From: an uncultured Pseudomonadales bacterium
GTDB lineage: Bacteria; Pseudomonadota; Gammaproteobacteria; Pseudomonadales; Azotimanducaceae
Assembly (NCBI GenBank): GCA_938036875.1
Contig: CALHVX010000023.1
Span: 1 to 64,000 of the forward strand
Reading direction: 5' to 3'
Length of the DNA stretch: 64,000 bases
Shown: positions 33,962 through 43,749 of the stretch, in pieces
How positions within the stretch are numbered: the stretch's first letter is position 1
Layout of the letters: every line of letters starts with the position of its first letter
Program-made: the position numbers and the translations under genes
The notes under the pieces: generated by a model
Seen by the model: only the letters and a program-made list of their open reading frames with translations
Told to the model about the DNA's origin: nothing
The model's database searches: none

Positions 33962-34969
33962 ATGACCGCTACAAATAGCCCCATAAGCGCTGAAGATTGG
34001 CGCCTAGGGTTTGCCGGCACCCCTGAGTTTGCCGCAACCATTTTACAGGGTTTGATCGATCACAATCTGACACCGGTGGTGGTCTACTCCAGACCCGACA
34101 AACGCCAAGGCCGGGGGCGCAAAACACAAGCAAGCCCAGTCAAACAGCTGGCGGCCAAACACAACATCGAGGTGCAGCAACCACCGACCCTAAAAAAGGC
34201 TGAGCACCAAGCGGTGTTAGCGGAAGCAAACCTTGACCTTTTTATCGTGGCCGCTTACGGCTTGATCCTGCCTCCTACTGTTTTAGCGCTACCTAAGTTT
34301 GGTTGTCTAAACGTGCACGCCAGCCTACTGCCGCGCTGGCGCGGCGCCGCTCCCATTGAGCGCGCGATCATGGCCGGGGATACCCAAACCGGCATCTGCC
34401 TGATGGGCATGGAAGAGGGGCTAGATACAGGACCAGTATTTGCACGTCGTACAGCCCCCATCACCAGCCAAACCCACGGTGCGCCGTTAGAACACGAGTT
34501 AGCCCAACTAGGCAGCGACGCTCTAGTTGCTTTGCTGCAATTGCCCGCAGATGAGCGAGCAGAGCTACTGGCAAAAGGTGAGCCTCAAGATGACCAACTA
34601 GCAACCTACGCCAGCAAACTAACCGGTGATGATGCGCAGATTAATTGGGGCCAGCCCGCCGCCACTTTATGCCAGCAAGTGCGTGCACTAAGCGGTCGAT
34701 TGCCTGCCGTCACCTCACGCGGCGAGCTCCAGGTCCAGATACTGGATGCCGAGGTCACAGCGTCAACCGCACCGCCCGATAGCGCAACGCACGCTCAGCC
34801 TGGAACCATCGTGGCTGCCCACAAACGAGGCATTGTTGTCGCCACGGGTGACGGGCTGCTAACGCTAACGCGCCTCAAGCTGAACCGTGGCAAAGGCAAT
34901 GTAATGACCCCAGCCGACCTCCTAAATGGCTACCGTGAACATTTCGAAGTAAATGCTCACTTCGGCTAG
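33962..34969 (+). CDS. fmt: Methionyl-tRNA formyltransferase
   Basis: A 335-residue enzyme, slightly longer than the usual 315. FAGTPEFAATIL at the N-terminus, SRPDKRQGRGRK, the catalytic LNVHASLLPRWRGAAPIERA with the N-H-D triad region, and MGMEEGLDTGPVF. The C-terminal OB-fold (about 215-335) carries LNRGKGN. It formylates initiator Met-tRNA with 10-formyl-THF, pairing with def 13 bp upstream. Confidence 0.97.
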   Translation: MTATNSPISAEDWRLGFAGTPEFAATILQGLIDHNLTPVVVYSRPDKRQGRGRKTQASPVKQLAAKHNIEVQQPPTLKKAEHQAVLAEANLDLFIVAAYGLILPPTVLALPKFGCLNVHASLLPRWRGAAPIERAIMAGDTQTGICLMGMEEGLDTGPVFARRTAPITSQTHGAPLEHELAQLGSDALVALLQLPADERAELLAKGEPQDDQLATYASKLTGDDAQINWGQPAATLCQQVRALSGRLPAVTSRGELQVQILDAEVTASTAPPDSATHAQPGTIVAAHKRGIVVATGDGLLTLTRLKLNRGKGNVMTPADLLNGYREHFEVNAHFG

Positions 34970-36326
34970 AGAACCTACTTTGCCTAACAAATTCGACGAT
35001 GAACCAGACGAGCGCTCGATTGCCTTAAAGGGCCTTAACGCGGTGATCAGCCGTGACCTCACTCTGGACCAAGTGGAGCAAGACCAACCGCTACCGCCCC
35101 TAGCCCGAGAAATCTTATACGGGACCTGCCGCCACTATTACTCGTTGGAAGCGGCCTTAAAGGCGCGCATGCCGAAGCCGCTAAGACGCAAGGACCAGGA
35201 TGTTTGGGCTTTGCTAATGATGGGGGCTTACCAATTGCTCTACACCCGTGTGCCCCCACACGCCGCCGTGAATACCAGCGTTGAGCTGGTGCAACAGCTG
35301 CGCAAGCCTTGGGCGAGAGCCTTGGTGAATGGGGTTTTACGTGGTTTGGCTCGAGATCAAGAGGTGGCTGCAAACGACGCAGAGCAAAACCCTGCCGGCA
35401 GCGTCGCCGGGGAGGCACACCACAACCACCCACAATGGCTAGCCATTGCACTGCGCCATCAATACCCGGAAACCGCAGATGCGTTGATGCAAGCCAACAA
35501 TCAGCGCGCCCCCATGGCATTGCGCGTTAACACCCTGCGCAGCACCAGGGCAAAAATCATGCAACAACTCAACGAGGCAGGGCACCCGGTCAGCGCTGGC
35601 CAGCTAGCGGAAACCCTAATGCTGGACGAACCCACCGCAGTGTTAGAGCTACCCGGGCACAGCGCGGGCCATTTCAGCGTGCAAGATGCCGGTGCACAAC
35701 TGGCCAACGCCTGCTGGGACAAAAGCAAACCCTCCACAGCCCACCTACTCGATGCCTGCGCAGCCCCAGGCGGCAAGCTGCATCACGCCCTTGAGTATCT
35801 GCAACCCAAGCGCTTTTTAGCGTTGGAATGGCAACCCGCAAGACTCGCCGCGCTGCAGCTCGAAGCGGAGCGCCTAGGCCACAACCAACGCACGGGCGAT
35901 TACCGCTTAGGGGATGCCACCAACCTGGCGTGGTGGGACGGCGTTAAGTTTGACCGAATCCTGCTGGATGCCCCTTGCAGTGGCACGGGTACACTACGCC
36001 GCCACCCAGACATCAAACTCCATCCGGTAGACCTTGAGGCACAAGCGAGTAAACAGCTGGCCTTGCTCACCAATCTCTGGCAAACCTTGCAGGATGGCGG
36101 TGAGCTGCTGTACTGCACATGTTCGTTGCTCCGTGATGAGAACGACTCCATCCTCGCTCAATTCATCCAGCAACAACCGGACGCCGTGATATCACGCTTT
36201 GAGTTGCCTACCGGTGCGGCAACCGAATATGGCTGGCAGCTCACACCATTGGACCCAGCCACCGACGGCTTCTACTATGCACGACTGCAGCGCGGACCCA
36301 AAACCGTAGAGGTTGAGCAAAAATGA
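34953..36326 (+). CDS. rsmB: 16S rRNA m5C967 methyltransferase RsmB
   Basis: Up to 457 residues from the ATG at 34953 inside the end of fmt; a TTG at 34980 is an alternative start. An N-terminal NusB-like domain ([31 protein letters not shown]) is followed by a Rossmann methyltransferase with [27 protein letters not shown] (catalytic Cys) and [13 protein letters not shown] (second Cys). It acts on 16S rRNA position 967. Its stop overlaps the trkA start (ATGA). Confidence 0.95.
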   Translation: MLTSAREPTLPNKFDDEPDERSIALKGLNAVISRDLTLDQVEQDQPLPPLAREILYGTCRHYYSLEAALKARMPKPLRRKDQDVWALLMMGAYQLLYTRVPPHAAVNTSVELVQQLRKPWARALVNGVLRGLARDQEVAANDAEQNPAGSVAGEAHHNHPQWLAIALRHQYPETADALMQANNQRAPMALRVNTLRSTRAKIMQQLNEAGHPVSAGQLAETLMLDEPTAVLELPGHSAGHFSVQDAGAQLANACWDKSKPSTAHLLDACAAPGGKLHHALEYLQPKRFLALEWQPARLAALQLEAERLGHNQRTGDYRLGDATNLAWWDGVKFDRILLDAPCSGTGTLRRHPDIKLHPVDLEAQASKQLALLTNLWQTLQDGGELLYCTCSLLRDENDSILAQFIQQQPDAVISRFELPTGAATEYGWQLTPLDPATDGFYYARLQRGPKTVEVEQK

Positions 36327-37696
36327 AAATTCTGATTCTTGGCGCAGGCAAAGTTGGCGGCACGCTAGCTGAAAACCTGGCTCAAGAGGCTTTCGACATT
36401 ACCTTGGTTGACGGTGATGCGGCCCGCCTGCAAGAACTTCGGGACCGCTTAGATATTCAAACCATTCACGGTTGGGCATCCCACCCCGATGTACTGCGAC
36501 GCGCTGGCGCTGATGATGCAGACATTGTGGTTGCCGTAACCTCAAGCGACGAGGTCAACATGGTGGCCTGCCAAGTTTGTTACTCGCTGTTTGATACCCC
36601 GCTAAAAATTGCCCGCATCCGCTCTTCTACCTACATGACTCGCGATGGCTTCTTCGACAGCGAGCACATGCCGATCGATGTTTTGATTAACCCTGAAGAC
36701 GTGGTGACCGAACACATTGTGCAACTGCTGGAGCATCCCGGCGCTTTGCAAGTTCTAGACTTTGCTGAAGGCCGCGTACAGCTAGTTGCAGTAAAAGCAC
36801 ATGAGGGTGGCCCCTTGGTCGGCCAAGAGCTGCGCTTCTTACGTGAGCACATGCCCAACATTGACACCCGGGTGGCTGCTATCTTTCGTCGTGGTGCGCC
36901 CATCGCTCCAGAAGGCAATACGGTTATCGAGCTAGATGACGAGGTGTTTTTCATTGCCGCCGCTGCACACATCAATGCGGTGATGGGTGAACTGCGTCGC
37001 GTAGAGCGACCGTTCAAGCGCATCGTGATCGCGGGCGGTGGACACATTGGTATGCGGCTGGCAAAAACCATCGAGCGCCAATACGCCGTTAAGGTTATCG
37101 AGTTCAACCACGAACGCTGCGTGCACCTAGCCGAATCGCTGGAAGAAGCGGTCATTTTGCACGGCGATGCCACCGACCGAGATTTGTTGCTAGAAGAGAA
37201 CATCGAACAATGTGATGCCTTTTGCGCGCTAACGGACGACGACGAGGTCAACATCATGTCATCGCTGCTCGCCAAGAAGCTTGGCGTGCGTCAAGTTGTT
37301 ACCCTGATCGGCAAGCCGGCCTATGTTGACTTAGTTCAAGGCGGCGAGATAGACATCGCCATCTCACCACAACAAGCAACGACCAGCTCACTGCTTACCC
37401 ACGTGCGTCGCGCAGACGTGGCGCGCGCCCACAGCTTAAGGCGCGGCGCAGCAGAAGCCATTGAAGCCATCGCGCATGGCGACGCCAAAACTTCCAAGGT
37501 GGTTGGGCGTAGCATCGATCAAGTGGATCTACCGCCAGGCACTAAGATAGGGGCCATAGTACGCGGTGATGAGGTGCTGATTGCGCACGACAACATCATG
37601 ATTGAGTCCGAAGACCACGTGATTTTGTTCTTAACCGACAAGCGGCAAATCACCGCAGTAGAAAAGCTGTTCCAAGTCGGCCTCGGTTTTTTCTAG
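36323..37696 (+). CDS. trkA: Trk potassium uptake regulatory NAD-binding protein TrkA
   Basis: A 457-residue cytoplasmic protein made of two tandem RCK units: [17 protein letters not shown] at the start and [19 protein letters not shown] at about 235, each followed by a TrkA-C domain (about 140-220 and 370-455). TrkA binds NAD(H)/nucleotides and gates the TrkH potassium channel encoded 8 bp downstream. The length matches E. coli TrkA (458). Confidence 0.96.
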   Translation: MKILILGAGKVGGTLAENLAQEAFDITLVDGDAARLQELRDRLDIQTIHGWASHPDVLRRAGADDADIVVAVTSSDEVNMVACQVCYSLFDTPLKIARIRSSTYMTRDGFFDSEHMPIDVLINPEDVVTEHIVQLLEHPGALQVLDFAEGRVQLVAVKAHEGGPLVGQELRFLREHMPNIDTRVAAIFRRGAPIAPEGNTVIELDDEVFFIAAAAHINAVMGELRRVERPFKRIVIAGGGHIGMRLAKTIERQYAVKVIEFNHERCVHLAESLEEAVILHGDATDRDLLLEENIEQCDAFCALTDDDEVNIMSSLLAKKLGVRQVVTLIGKPAYVDLVQGGEIDIAISPQQATTSSLLTHVRRADVARAHSLRRGAAEAIEAIAHGDAKTSKVVGRSIDQVDLPPGTKIGAIVRGDEVLIAHDNIMIESEDHVILFLTDKRQITAVEKLFQVGLGFF

Positions 37697-37704
37697 GCGA
37701 GCTT

Positions 37705-39147
37705 ATGCATCTAGCCGTCATCTTTCGTGTCACCGGCGTGTTGCTAACTTGCTTTAGCTTCACCATGTTGCTACCTGCATTGGTTGCCGTGCTGTATGAC
37801 GAAGACACTATCCATACTTTTGCGGTGGCCTTTGCCGTCACTTTGGTCACCGGCCTTGCGATGTGGTTTTTACCGCGAGATAAACGTGAGCTGCGCGCGG
37901 GTGATGGCTTCTTGGTTACCGTCTTGTTTTATCTCGGCCTGGGTTTATTTGGCGCGCTGCCTTTGTATTTGGCGGAAAGCTTAGATGCCTCCTTTACGGA
38001 TGCCGCGTTTGAATCCTTGTCAGGCCTGACCACCACCGGCGCCACCGTGTTTACCGGTTTGGATGCGCTGCCTAAATCTATTTTGTTTTATCGCCAGTTT
38101 TTGCAGTGGTTGGGCGGCATGGGCATCATCGTTCTAGCCGTTGCGATTTTACCCATGCTCGGCATTGGTGGCATGCAGTTGTACCGCGCTGAATCACCAG
38201 GGCCGGTAAAAGATAATAAAATTGCACCGCGCATCGCCGAGACCGCCAAGGCGTTGTGGTATCTCTACCTTGGTATAACGACCGTTTGTGCGCTGGCTTA
38301 CTATTTGGCGGGCATGAATGGCTTTGATGCTATCTGCCACAGCTTCTCCACCGTGGCTATTGGCGGTTTTTCGACCCACGACGCGAGCATGGGTTACTTC
38401 GACAGCGCAGCCATTGAAGCGGTGGCCGTGGTCTTCATGATGTTTGCCGGTATTAACTTTGCGCTGCACTTTGGCGTGATTGCCCGGCGGAACCCGGGCT
38501 TTTATCTGCGCGACCCTGAGTTTCAGCTTTATATCTTGGCGGTGTTCGGTATTGCAGGGATTGTGTGCGCTATTTTGTACTTCCATGGTGGTAGCGACCA
38601 TCCAGTACGTCACGGCATTTTCCAAGCCGTGTCCATTGCAACCACGACCGGGTTCACCACCACTGACTTCAGCTTGTGGCCGTCGGTAGCGCCCGTTTTG
38701 TTGTTGTTTGCCGCTTTTGCGGGCGGTTGTGCAGGCTCAACCGCCGGTGGCATCAAGATGATCCGCGTCTTGCTCATCTATCGCCAAGGCTCACGGGAGA
38801 TCAAGCAACTGATTCACCCTAACGGCGTGTTCCCGTTAAAGCTAGGCGGGCACCTTGTGCCTGACCGGGTTATCGACGCCGTGTGGAGCTTCTTTTCGGT
38901 GTACGTGATTTTGTTTCTAACCCTAGTTTGCGTGTTCATGGGTTTTGCGGGAACAGATTTCGAAACTTCTTTCTCCGCCGTGGGTGCCAGTCTAAACAAC
39001 TTGGGTCCGGGGCTAGGTGAAGTCGCGTTGAACTACGCCAACCTAAACGCGCCGAGCAAATGGTTGTTGGTGTTTGCCATGATCTGCGGGCGGTTAGAGA
39101 TTTTCACCCTGCTGGTTCTGCTAACCCCAGCCTTCTGGCGTCGTTAG
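37705..39147 (+). CDS. trkH: Trk system potassium transporter TrkH
   Basis: A 480-residue polytopic protein with four M-P-M repeats. Filter-like loops: FESLSGLTTTGATVF, CHSFSTVAIGGFSTHD, AVSIATTTGFTTTDF and VGASLNNLGPGLGEV. Also FLQWLGGMGIIVLAVAILPML and GGCAGSTAGGIKMIR, both TrkH hallmarks. It forms the K+ pore gated by TrkA. The end overlaps the convergent acyltransferase gene by four bases. Confidence 0.96.
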   Translation: MHLAVIFRVTGVLLTCFSFTMLLPALVAVLYDEDTIHTFAVAFAVTLVTGLAMWFLPRDKRELRAGDGFLVTVLFYLGLGLFGALPLYLAESLDASFTDAAFESLSGLTTTGATVFTGLDALPKSILFYRQFLQWLGGMGIIVLAVAILPMLGIGGMQLYRAESPGPVKDNKIAPRIAETAKALWYLYLGITTVCALAYYLAGMNGFDAICHSFSTVAIGGFSTHDASMGYFDSAAIEAVAVVFMMFAGINFALHFGVIARRNPGFYLRDPEFQLYILAVFGIAGIVCAILYFHGGSDHPVRHGIFQAVSIATTTGFTTTDFSLWPSVAPVLLLFAAFAGGCAGSTAGGIKMIRVLLIYRQGSREIKQLIHPNGVFPLKLGGHLVPDRVIDAVWSFFSVYVILFLTLVCVFMGFAGTDFETSFSAVGASLNNLGPGLGEVALNYANLNAPSKWLLVFAMICGRLEIFTLLVLLTPAFWRR

Positions 39148-40097
39148 TCTTTGGCAGACTGGTTAGGGCTGTCTTTCGGATAAAGCTGTCGGGCCAGGGG
39201 GGTGCGTTTAAACCGCTTGTACTCCCACTGATATTGCTCCGGGGCTTTGGCAATAAAGGCTTCTAAAGATTTGTTCATTGCTGTTGCGGCGGCTTCTGGA
39301 GATTCTAAGTAAGGCGCTTGCGCTAGCGGCTCAATCACCACCTGAAAACCGCCCGGCACCCGCAGCGCGCCACCCATCAGCAGGGTGGGTTTGGTCCGCT
39401 TCACCAATCGATGTACCAGCGTCATGGTGTGCGCAGGCTGACCAAAAAACGGGACCATCACAGAGCCCGAGTGCCGACCTGGCGCTTGGTCTGGCAGCAT
39501 CACCACCAGCCCGCTATCGGGCTTACCAGCGTCCATTGACCTGTGTTGTGACAATGGCTTGGACTCTTGCCGGGCTAGCACTTGATAGACCCGGCGCAAA
39601 CCGCCCGCGTCAATGGGCAGCATTGTGATGCCCGCGCGCTCACGGGCCTGGCGAATAATGGGATCTAAGGCCTGGATTCGGGGTGGGTCGTACAGAGCGG
39701 TTAAACCGAACTCGCAAAGCCACGGGGACATAAACTCCCAGTTACCCATATGTGGGATGAGCAACAGCACCCCAGGCTCCGCAGCAACCGCATCTGCCAA
39801 CAGCGCGCGACCTTGCTCTTGCTGGACCAAGGCCAGGCAATCGGCTACCGAAGTCCGCCAGGTGATACCCGCCTCAAGCCCTAGCATCGCGGTATGACTC
39901 AAGCTTTGTTGGGCAAGCTGGGCGCGAGCCGCAGGCGTCAGCGTCGGGTAGCAATGCGCCAGATTTGCCGCGGTGACCTGAGCGCTTTTAGTCTTCAGCC
40001 GCATGCTAATCCAGCCCATCAAACCAGCTGCCTGTCGCAACCAGCTTAACGGGATACAAGACAACACCCACAACAGCAGATTGGCTAGTACGGTCAC
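39144..40097 (-). CDS. Lipid A biosynthesis acyltransferase (LpxL/HtrB family)
   Basis: A 317-residue inner-membrane protein: N-terminal hydrophobic anchor (LLLWVLSCIPLSWLRQAAGL), the catalytic HMGNWE (HX4E), YDPPRIQALDPIIRQAR, and MLPDQAPGRHSGSVMVPFFG. It should add a secondary acyl chain to the lipid A precursor. Paralogues differ in chain preference, so the number (LpxL versus LpxM) is open. The GTG start directly abuts the tag stop, so the two are probably coupled. Confidence 0.9.
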   Translation of the reverse strand: MTVLANLLLWVLSCIPLSWLRQAAGLMGWISMRLKTKSAQVTAANLAHCYPTLTPAARAQLAQQSLSHTAMLGLEAGITWRTSVADCLALVQQEQGRALLADAVAAEPGVLLLIPHMGNWEFMSPWLCEFGLTALYDPPRIQALDPIIRQARERAGITMLPIDAGGLRRVYQVLARQESKPLSQHRSMDAGKPDSGLVVMLPDQAPGRHSGSVMVPFFGQPAHTMTLVHRLVKRTKPTLLMGGALRVPGGFQVVIEPLAQAPYLESPEAAATAMNKSLEAFIAKAPEQYQWEYKRFKRTPLARQLYPKDSPNQSAKD

Positions 40098-40694
40098 CTA
40101 GGCAAGCGCCTCACATTCAGCGTGGCGAAAGCAGCCCAGCATATGGTCGTTGACCATACCCGCGCTCTGCATCAAGGCGTAGCAGGTGGTCGGCCCAACA
40201 AACCCAAAGCCTTCTTGTTTCAACCACTTGGCCATCGCCGTGGCCGCTGGGGTGGTGGCCGGCACTTGGGAGCGTCGCTTAAAGCGATTGGTTTGCGGCT
40301 GGCCATCCACAAACTGCCATAGACTGGCGCTAAATTTACCCTCCATCGAGCGCACCGCCCGGGCATTTTTGATCATGGCTTCTAGCTTACCTCGGTGCCG
40401 TATAAGCCCGGAATCTTTGAGCCAGCTCGTAAGTGAGCGCTCACTTGCACGAGCGAGACGAGCCACTTCAAAGCCAAAAAACCGTTCCCGCATACGTTCG
40501 CGCTTCTTAAGCACCGTAAGCCAGGACAACCCGGCCTGCATCCCCTCCAACACCAAACGCTCAAACAGCGCCTGCTCATCATATTCTGGTACACCCCACT
40601 CGGTGTCATGGTAGTGCATATACAATGTGTCCGTGCCACACCAGGCACAGCGCTTTAAGTGATCGGCAGTCCCTGTCGCTGCTTTGACGCTCAC
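40098..40694 (-). CDS. tag: DNA-3-methyladenine glycosylase I
   Basis: A 198-residue helix-hairpin-helix glycosylase with the Tag family signature at the N-terminus (RCAWCGTDTLYMHYHDTEWG), including the zinc-binding Cys and His, plus GLSWLTVLKKRERMRERFFG and FVGPTTCYALMQSAGMVNDH with the C-terminal zinc ligands (CFRHAEC). It excises 3-methyladenine. It starts at GTG with AAGGGA upstream. Confidence 0.95.
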   Translation of the reverse strand: MSVKAATGTADHLKRCAWCGTDTLYMHYHDTEWGVPEYDEQALFERLVLEGMQAGLSWLTVLKKRERMRERFFGFEVARLARASERSLTSWLKDSGLIRHRGKLEAMIKNARAVRSMEGKFSASLWQFVDGQPQTNRFKRRSQVPATTPAATAMAKWLKQEGFGFVGPTTCYALMQSAGMVNDHMLGCFRHAECEALA

Positions 40695-40791
40695 GATGTT
40701 ATCCCTTATGTTCCGCCCGCCAACCCTTATCGCGTTTAAAGGGGTGGTGATGAATCTAGATTGAAGAACCTAGAATGACGTTGACTAAACT

Positions 40792-41349
40792 ATGATTGAG
40801 CTAATTTTGCTAGACCGCGACGGTGTGCTGAACGCAGACTCCGCAGACTACATCAAGTCGCCGGAAGAGTGGCATCCGCTAACGGGTGCGGGTCCAGCCG
40901 TTGCCGCCATGCACCAAGATCAGCGCCGGGTCGCCATCTGCACCAATCAATCTGGAATAGGCCGGGGCATGTTTGATGAGCCCACCTTAGCGGCAATTCA
41001 TGCCAAACTGGCCACCTACCTCAGCAAGTACCAAACCCAAGTGGAACAGATTTATTGGTGCCCGCACCACCCAGACGCCGGCTGCCTGTGCCGCAAGCCA
41101 GCACCCGGACTGCTACAACAAGCGATGGCCGACTTTAAGGTTGAGCCAAGCCAAACCGCCTTTGTGGGTGACTCGCTGCGCGATCTCCAAGCGGCGGTGG
41201 CTGCCCAGTGCAAACCGGTGTTGGTCCTGACCGGCAACGGGCTAGCGACGGTCGAAAAGTTAGGTGAGCCTGAGCACGCCGAGATTGCTCGCCAGGTACA
41301 GATAGTCGCCGATATTGGCGAAGCCGCTAGTTGGCTGCTAAACGCTTGA
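40792..41349 (+). CDS. gmhB: D-glycero-beta-D-manno-heptose 1,7-bisphosphate 7-phosphatase
   Basis: A 185-residue HAD phosphatase: LLDRDGVLNADSADYIKSP gives the DxD nucleophile motif, ICTNQSGIGRG motif II, the zinc-loop cysteines and histidine CPHHPDAGCLCRKPAPGL, and FVGDSLRDLQAA motif IV. It works in ADP-heptose synthesis for LPS core. The downstream plsC start overlaps its stop. In Pseudomonas glyQS lies between tag and gmhB; here it does not. Confidence 0.95.
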   Translation: MIELILLDRDGVLNADSADYIKSPEEWHPLTGAGPAVAAMHQDQRRVAICTNQSGIGRGMFDEPTLAAIHAKLATYLSKYQTQVEQIYWCPHHPDAGCLCRKPAPGLLQQAMADFKVEPSQTAFVGDSLRDLQAAVAAQCKPVLVLTGNGLATVEKLGEPEHAEIARQVQIVADIGEAASWLLNA

Positions 41350-42143
41350 GCAAACCAACCATTAAGACAGCCCCCAAAACCGAAGACCAAACCCAAGCCC
41401 AACCCTCGGGCGGCATGGGTGCGCTGAATGCCGTTCGCTCCGCCTTGTTTTTTACGGGTTACGCGGTGCTAACCATCACCTGGGGCACCTTGGGCATCCT
41501 ATTAGGTTGGTTGATGCCGTACCGAGCCCGTTTCACTTTTATCATTAGCATTTGGACCGGCATGATCTTGCTGTGGCTGCGCCTGACTTGCGGCATCAAA
41601 GCCGAGGTCCACGGCCGCGAGAACATTCCAAGTACACCTTGTGTCGTGTTCGCCAAGCACGAAAGCACTTGGGAAACCCTGTTTCTACAGCAATTGTTTG
41701 CACCTCAAGCCACGCTGATCAAGCGCGAGCTACTGAACATTCCGTTCTTTGGTTGGGCCTTTCGTTTGTTGCGACCCATCGCCATTGACCGCAGCAGCCC
41801 ACGCGGTGCACTCAAGCACCTTATTAGTGCCGGCAAAGAACGCTTAGCGAGCGACATTTGGGTTGTGCTATTTCCGGAGGGCACGCGCATGCCTTCTGGA
41901 AAGCTTGGACGCTTCTCACCGGGTGGCGCCGCGCTTGCAGCAGCCACCGGTCAACCCATCTTGGTGGTAAGCCACAACGCGGGACGCTATTGGCCTGCAC
42001 ACCGATTTAGCAAACGCCCGGGCACGGTGCAGGTTTGTATTGGTGAGCCGCTGATCACAGAAGGTAAAAGCACCAAGGAAATCAACAACGAAGCGCAAGA
42101 ATGCATGCGGCAACTAACCGAGCAGGTTGACGCGCTTAGCTAG
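41346..42143 (+). CDS. plsC: 1-acyl-sn-glycerol-3-phosphate acyltransferase (PlsC family)
   Basis: About 265 residues from a TTG at 41346 that overlaps the gmhB stop; the ATG at 41415 aligns better with the usual family N-terminus and may be the true start. Hydrophobic helices come first (ALFFTGYAVLTITWGTLGIL), then the acyltransferase blocks KHESTWET (HX4E), FGWAFRLLRPIAIDR, FPEGTRMPSG and PILVVSHNAG. It makes phosphatidic acid. Confidence 0.9.
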   Translation: MSKPTIKTAPKTEDQTQAQPSGGMGALNAVRSALFFTGYAVLTITWGTLGILLGWLMPYRARFTFIISIWTGMILLWLRLTCGIKAEVHGRENIPSTPCVVFAKHESTWETLFLQQLFAPQATLIKRELLNIPFFGWAFRLLRPIAIDRSSPRGALKHLISAGKERLASDIWVVLFPEGTRMPSGKLGRFSPGGAALAAATGQPILVVSHNAGRYWPAHRFSKRPGTVQVCIGEPLITEGKSTKEINNEAQECMRQLTEQVDALS

Positions 42144-42144
42144 A

Positions 42145-43176
42145 TTATTGCGCCTTTGCTACCGGTCGCGACTTCGAGTCCGGCGGAGTGCCGCCCAGCA
42201 GCTTACGATAACCCGTCTCCAGCGATTGCCCAGGGGCTGCCACTATGTAGCGAGCAATATCCTGGCCATGCGCGCTGAGTGAATCGTAAAGCGCTCGCGG
42301 CAAACAAGCCGGCATACGCTCTCGATACCAAGGGGCAAAGTACTCTAGGTTCGGGATAGCGCGTAACTCGTTCGACAGGTTTGGCGTACCGCCATGCCAG
42401 GCACGGACATCACGTATCAGCACGCTACCCGCACTTGCCGGGCAGACGGTGGACAGCTTCATCCATTCCGGCTCTTCCTCTAAGCTTGGCATGGGTTCTT
42501 TGGCATTTTGCGTGCCAGGGATTTGTCGTGTCGGGCCGTTGGTTGCCGTGAAATCAACGGTTAGGAAGTTACAACACAGATAAGGCACGGGTAGATCCCG
42601 ATGCGTCAGCTGGCCGCGCGGGTCCGTAAACGAGCCGTGCACAAACTTTTTGTTGTTCCCTAGGTCAAACACCGTTCTGTCAGCCATATCGGAATGCAAC
42701 GGCTGATAGTCCACCGCGCCTGGCAAGCAAAAATCACCGCCGCCACCGCGCAGGATGAAGTCTTTAGAGCCAAAAATGGCCGCAAGAATGGGTGTCACCG
42801 TTGGGAGATCAATCAGCTGGGTCCATTCCGGGTGATGGAGCATGTTGCCAGTGCGGCTTGCGCTGCCAAAGGAGTAACGATGCGACCCACGATTACCCTC
42901 TCGGTTTTGATCGATCGCCATCATCTCACCAACAACCCGGTCCACACCCTGGCGCAGCCGGTTCAGTTGGTCCCTGGTCAACACATCGCGAACAACCACA
43001 AAGCCATCGCGTTGAAACAGGTCCCGAGCACGGTCTACTTGGTTTGGCGCACAGATCTCTAGGTCTTTGATGCCGTTCTGTTCTTGGAGGTAATGTCTTA
43101 ACGCCTGAACCTTCTCAGCGTTCGGGTTGTTGCCCACCCAGCCCAGTGGTTGGCCCGCATTTTTGCTCGGTTCCAT
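42145..43176 (-). CDS. Phytanoyl-CoA dioxygenase (PhyH)-family protein
   Basis: A 343-residue Fe(II)/2-oxoglutarate oxygenase fold: FQRDGFVVVRDVLTRDQLN at the N-terminus, the HxD metal motif in PLHSDMAD, the jelly-roll strand PYLCCNFLTVDFTATNGPTR and the distal His and Arg in RAWHGGTPNLSNELRAIPN. The substrate is unknown; the family hydroxylates lipids, amino acids and secondary metabolites. The ATG at 43176 has AAGG about ten bases upstream. It converges with plsC and is adjacent to a GNAT gene. Confidence 0.85.
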   Translation of the reverse strand: MEPSKNAGQPLGWVGNNPNAEKVQALRHYLQEQNGIKDLEICAPNQVDRARDLFQRDGFVVVRDVLTRDQLNRLRQGVDRVVGEMMAIDQNREGNRGSHRYSFGSASRTGNMLHHPEWTQLIDLPTVTPILAAIFGSKDFILRGGGGDFCLPGAVDYQPLHSDMADRTVFDLGNNKKFVHGSFTDPRGQLTHRDLPVPYLCCNFLTVDFTATNGPTRQIPGTQNAKEPMPSLEEEPEWMKLSTVCPASAGSVLIRDVRAWHGGTPNLSNELRAIPNLEYFAPWYRERMPACLPRALYDSLSAHGQDIARYIVAAPGQSLETGYRKLLGGTPPDSKSRPVAKAQ

Positions 43177-43184
43177 GCTCAACC

Positions 43185-43664
43185 TTAGCCCCCAGTGATC
43201 TGTTTAACGTGTGATGCGTTGTCATCATTGGCAATGGCGGTATATCCCAGCCGTGCGTAAAACAACGCGCCTTGCTCCGTATCCGTGCGCAAACGTAAGG
43301 TTGCAAAGGTCGCTCGAGCCGATTGCTCGATGGCCGACATCAGCAAACGTGCCACTCCTAACCTTCTAGCTGATGGCGCTACATAAAGGCGGCGGATTCG
43401 GCCAATCCCCAACCCGTCATCCGATGAAACATAGGGATCACGATTTAGCCCGCCGATACCAACCAACACAGCACCTTTTCTTGCTTCAAAGAGCGCTTCG
43501 CCTTGCTTAGCAAAGGTATTGGTGCCGGATTCAAACTCCGCGGTTAGCCGATCAAGAAACCGAAACCCTTCTTGTCGGGCTTGATCTGCTAGCCTGCTGA
43601 GTTCGTCAGGTAAGGCCAAGCTTTGCTTGATGATGATCGAATTCTGTTTGAGGTTGCTAGCCAT
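43185..43664 (-). CDS. GNAT-family N-acetyltransferase
   Basis: A 159-residue single-domain acetyltransferase: VLVGIGGLNRDPY, IGRIRRLYVAPSARRLGVAR with the acetyl-CoA loop RRLGVA, RTDTEQGALFYARLGYTAI. It is 8 bp upstream of the PhyH gene on the same strand, so the two may form an operon. No substrate can be inferred. Confidence 0.85.
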   Translation of the reverse strand: MASNLKQNSIIIKQSLALPDELSRLADQARQEGFRFLDRLTAEFESGTNTFAKQGEALFEARKGAVLVGIGGLNRDPYVSSDDGLGIGRIRRLYVAPSARRLGVARLLMSAIEQSARATFATLRLRTDTEQGALFYARLGYTAIANDDNASHVKQITGG

Positions 43665-43749
43665 GCTGAATACTATCTCGCCCGTCAGAACCTAGCTTTA
43701 ACGCTATCATCAAGCTCTCTATCTTATCCACTCAACTCTTGGAGTGAGC

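Noticed and set aside
41346-42143. HX4E instead of HX4D in PlsC as a lost catalytic residue
   Set aside because: KHxSTWE variants are frequent in this PlsC subfamily; not evidence of inactivation.
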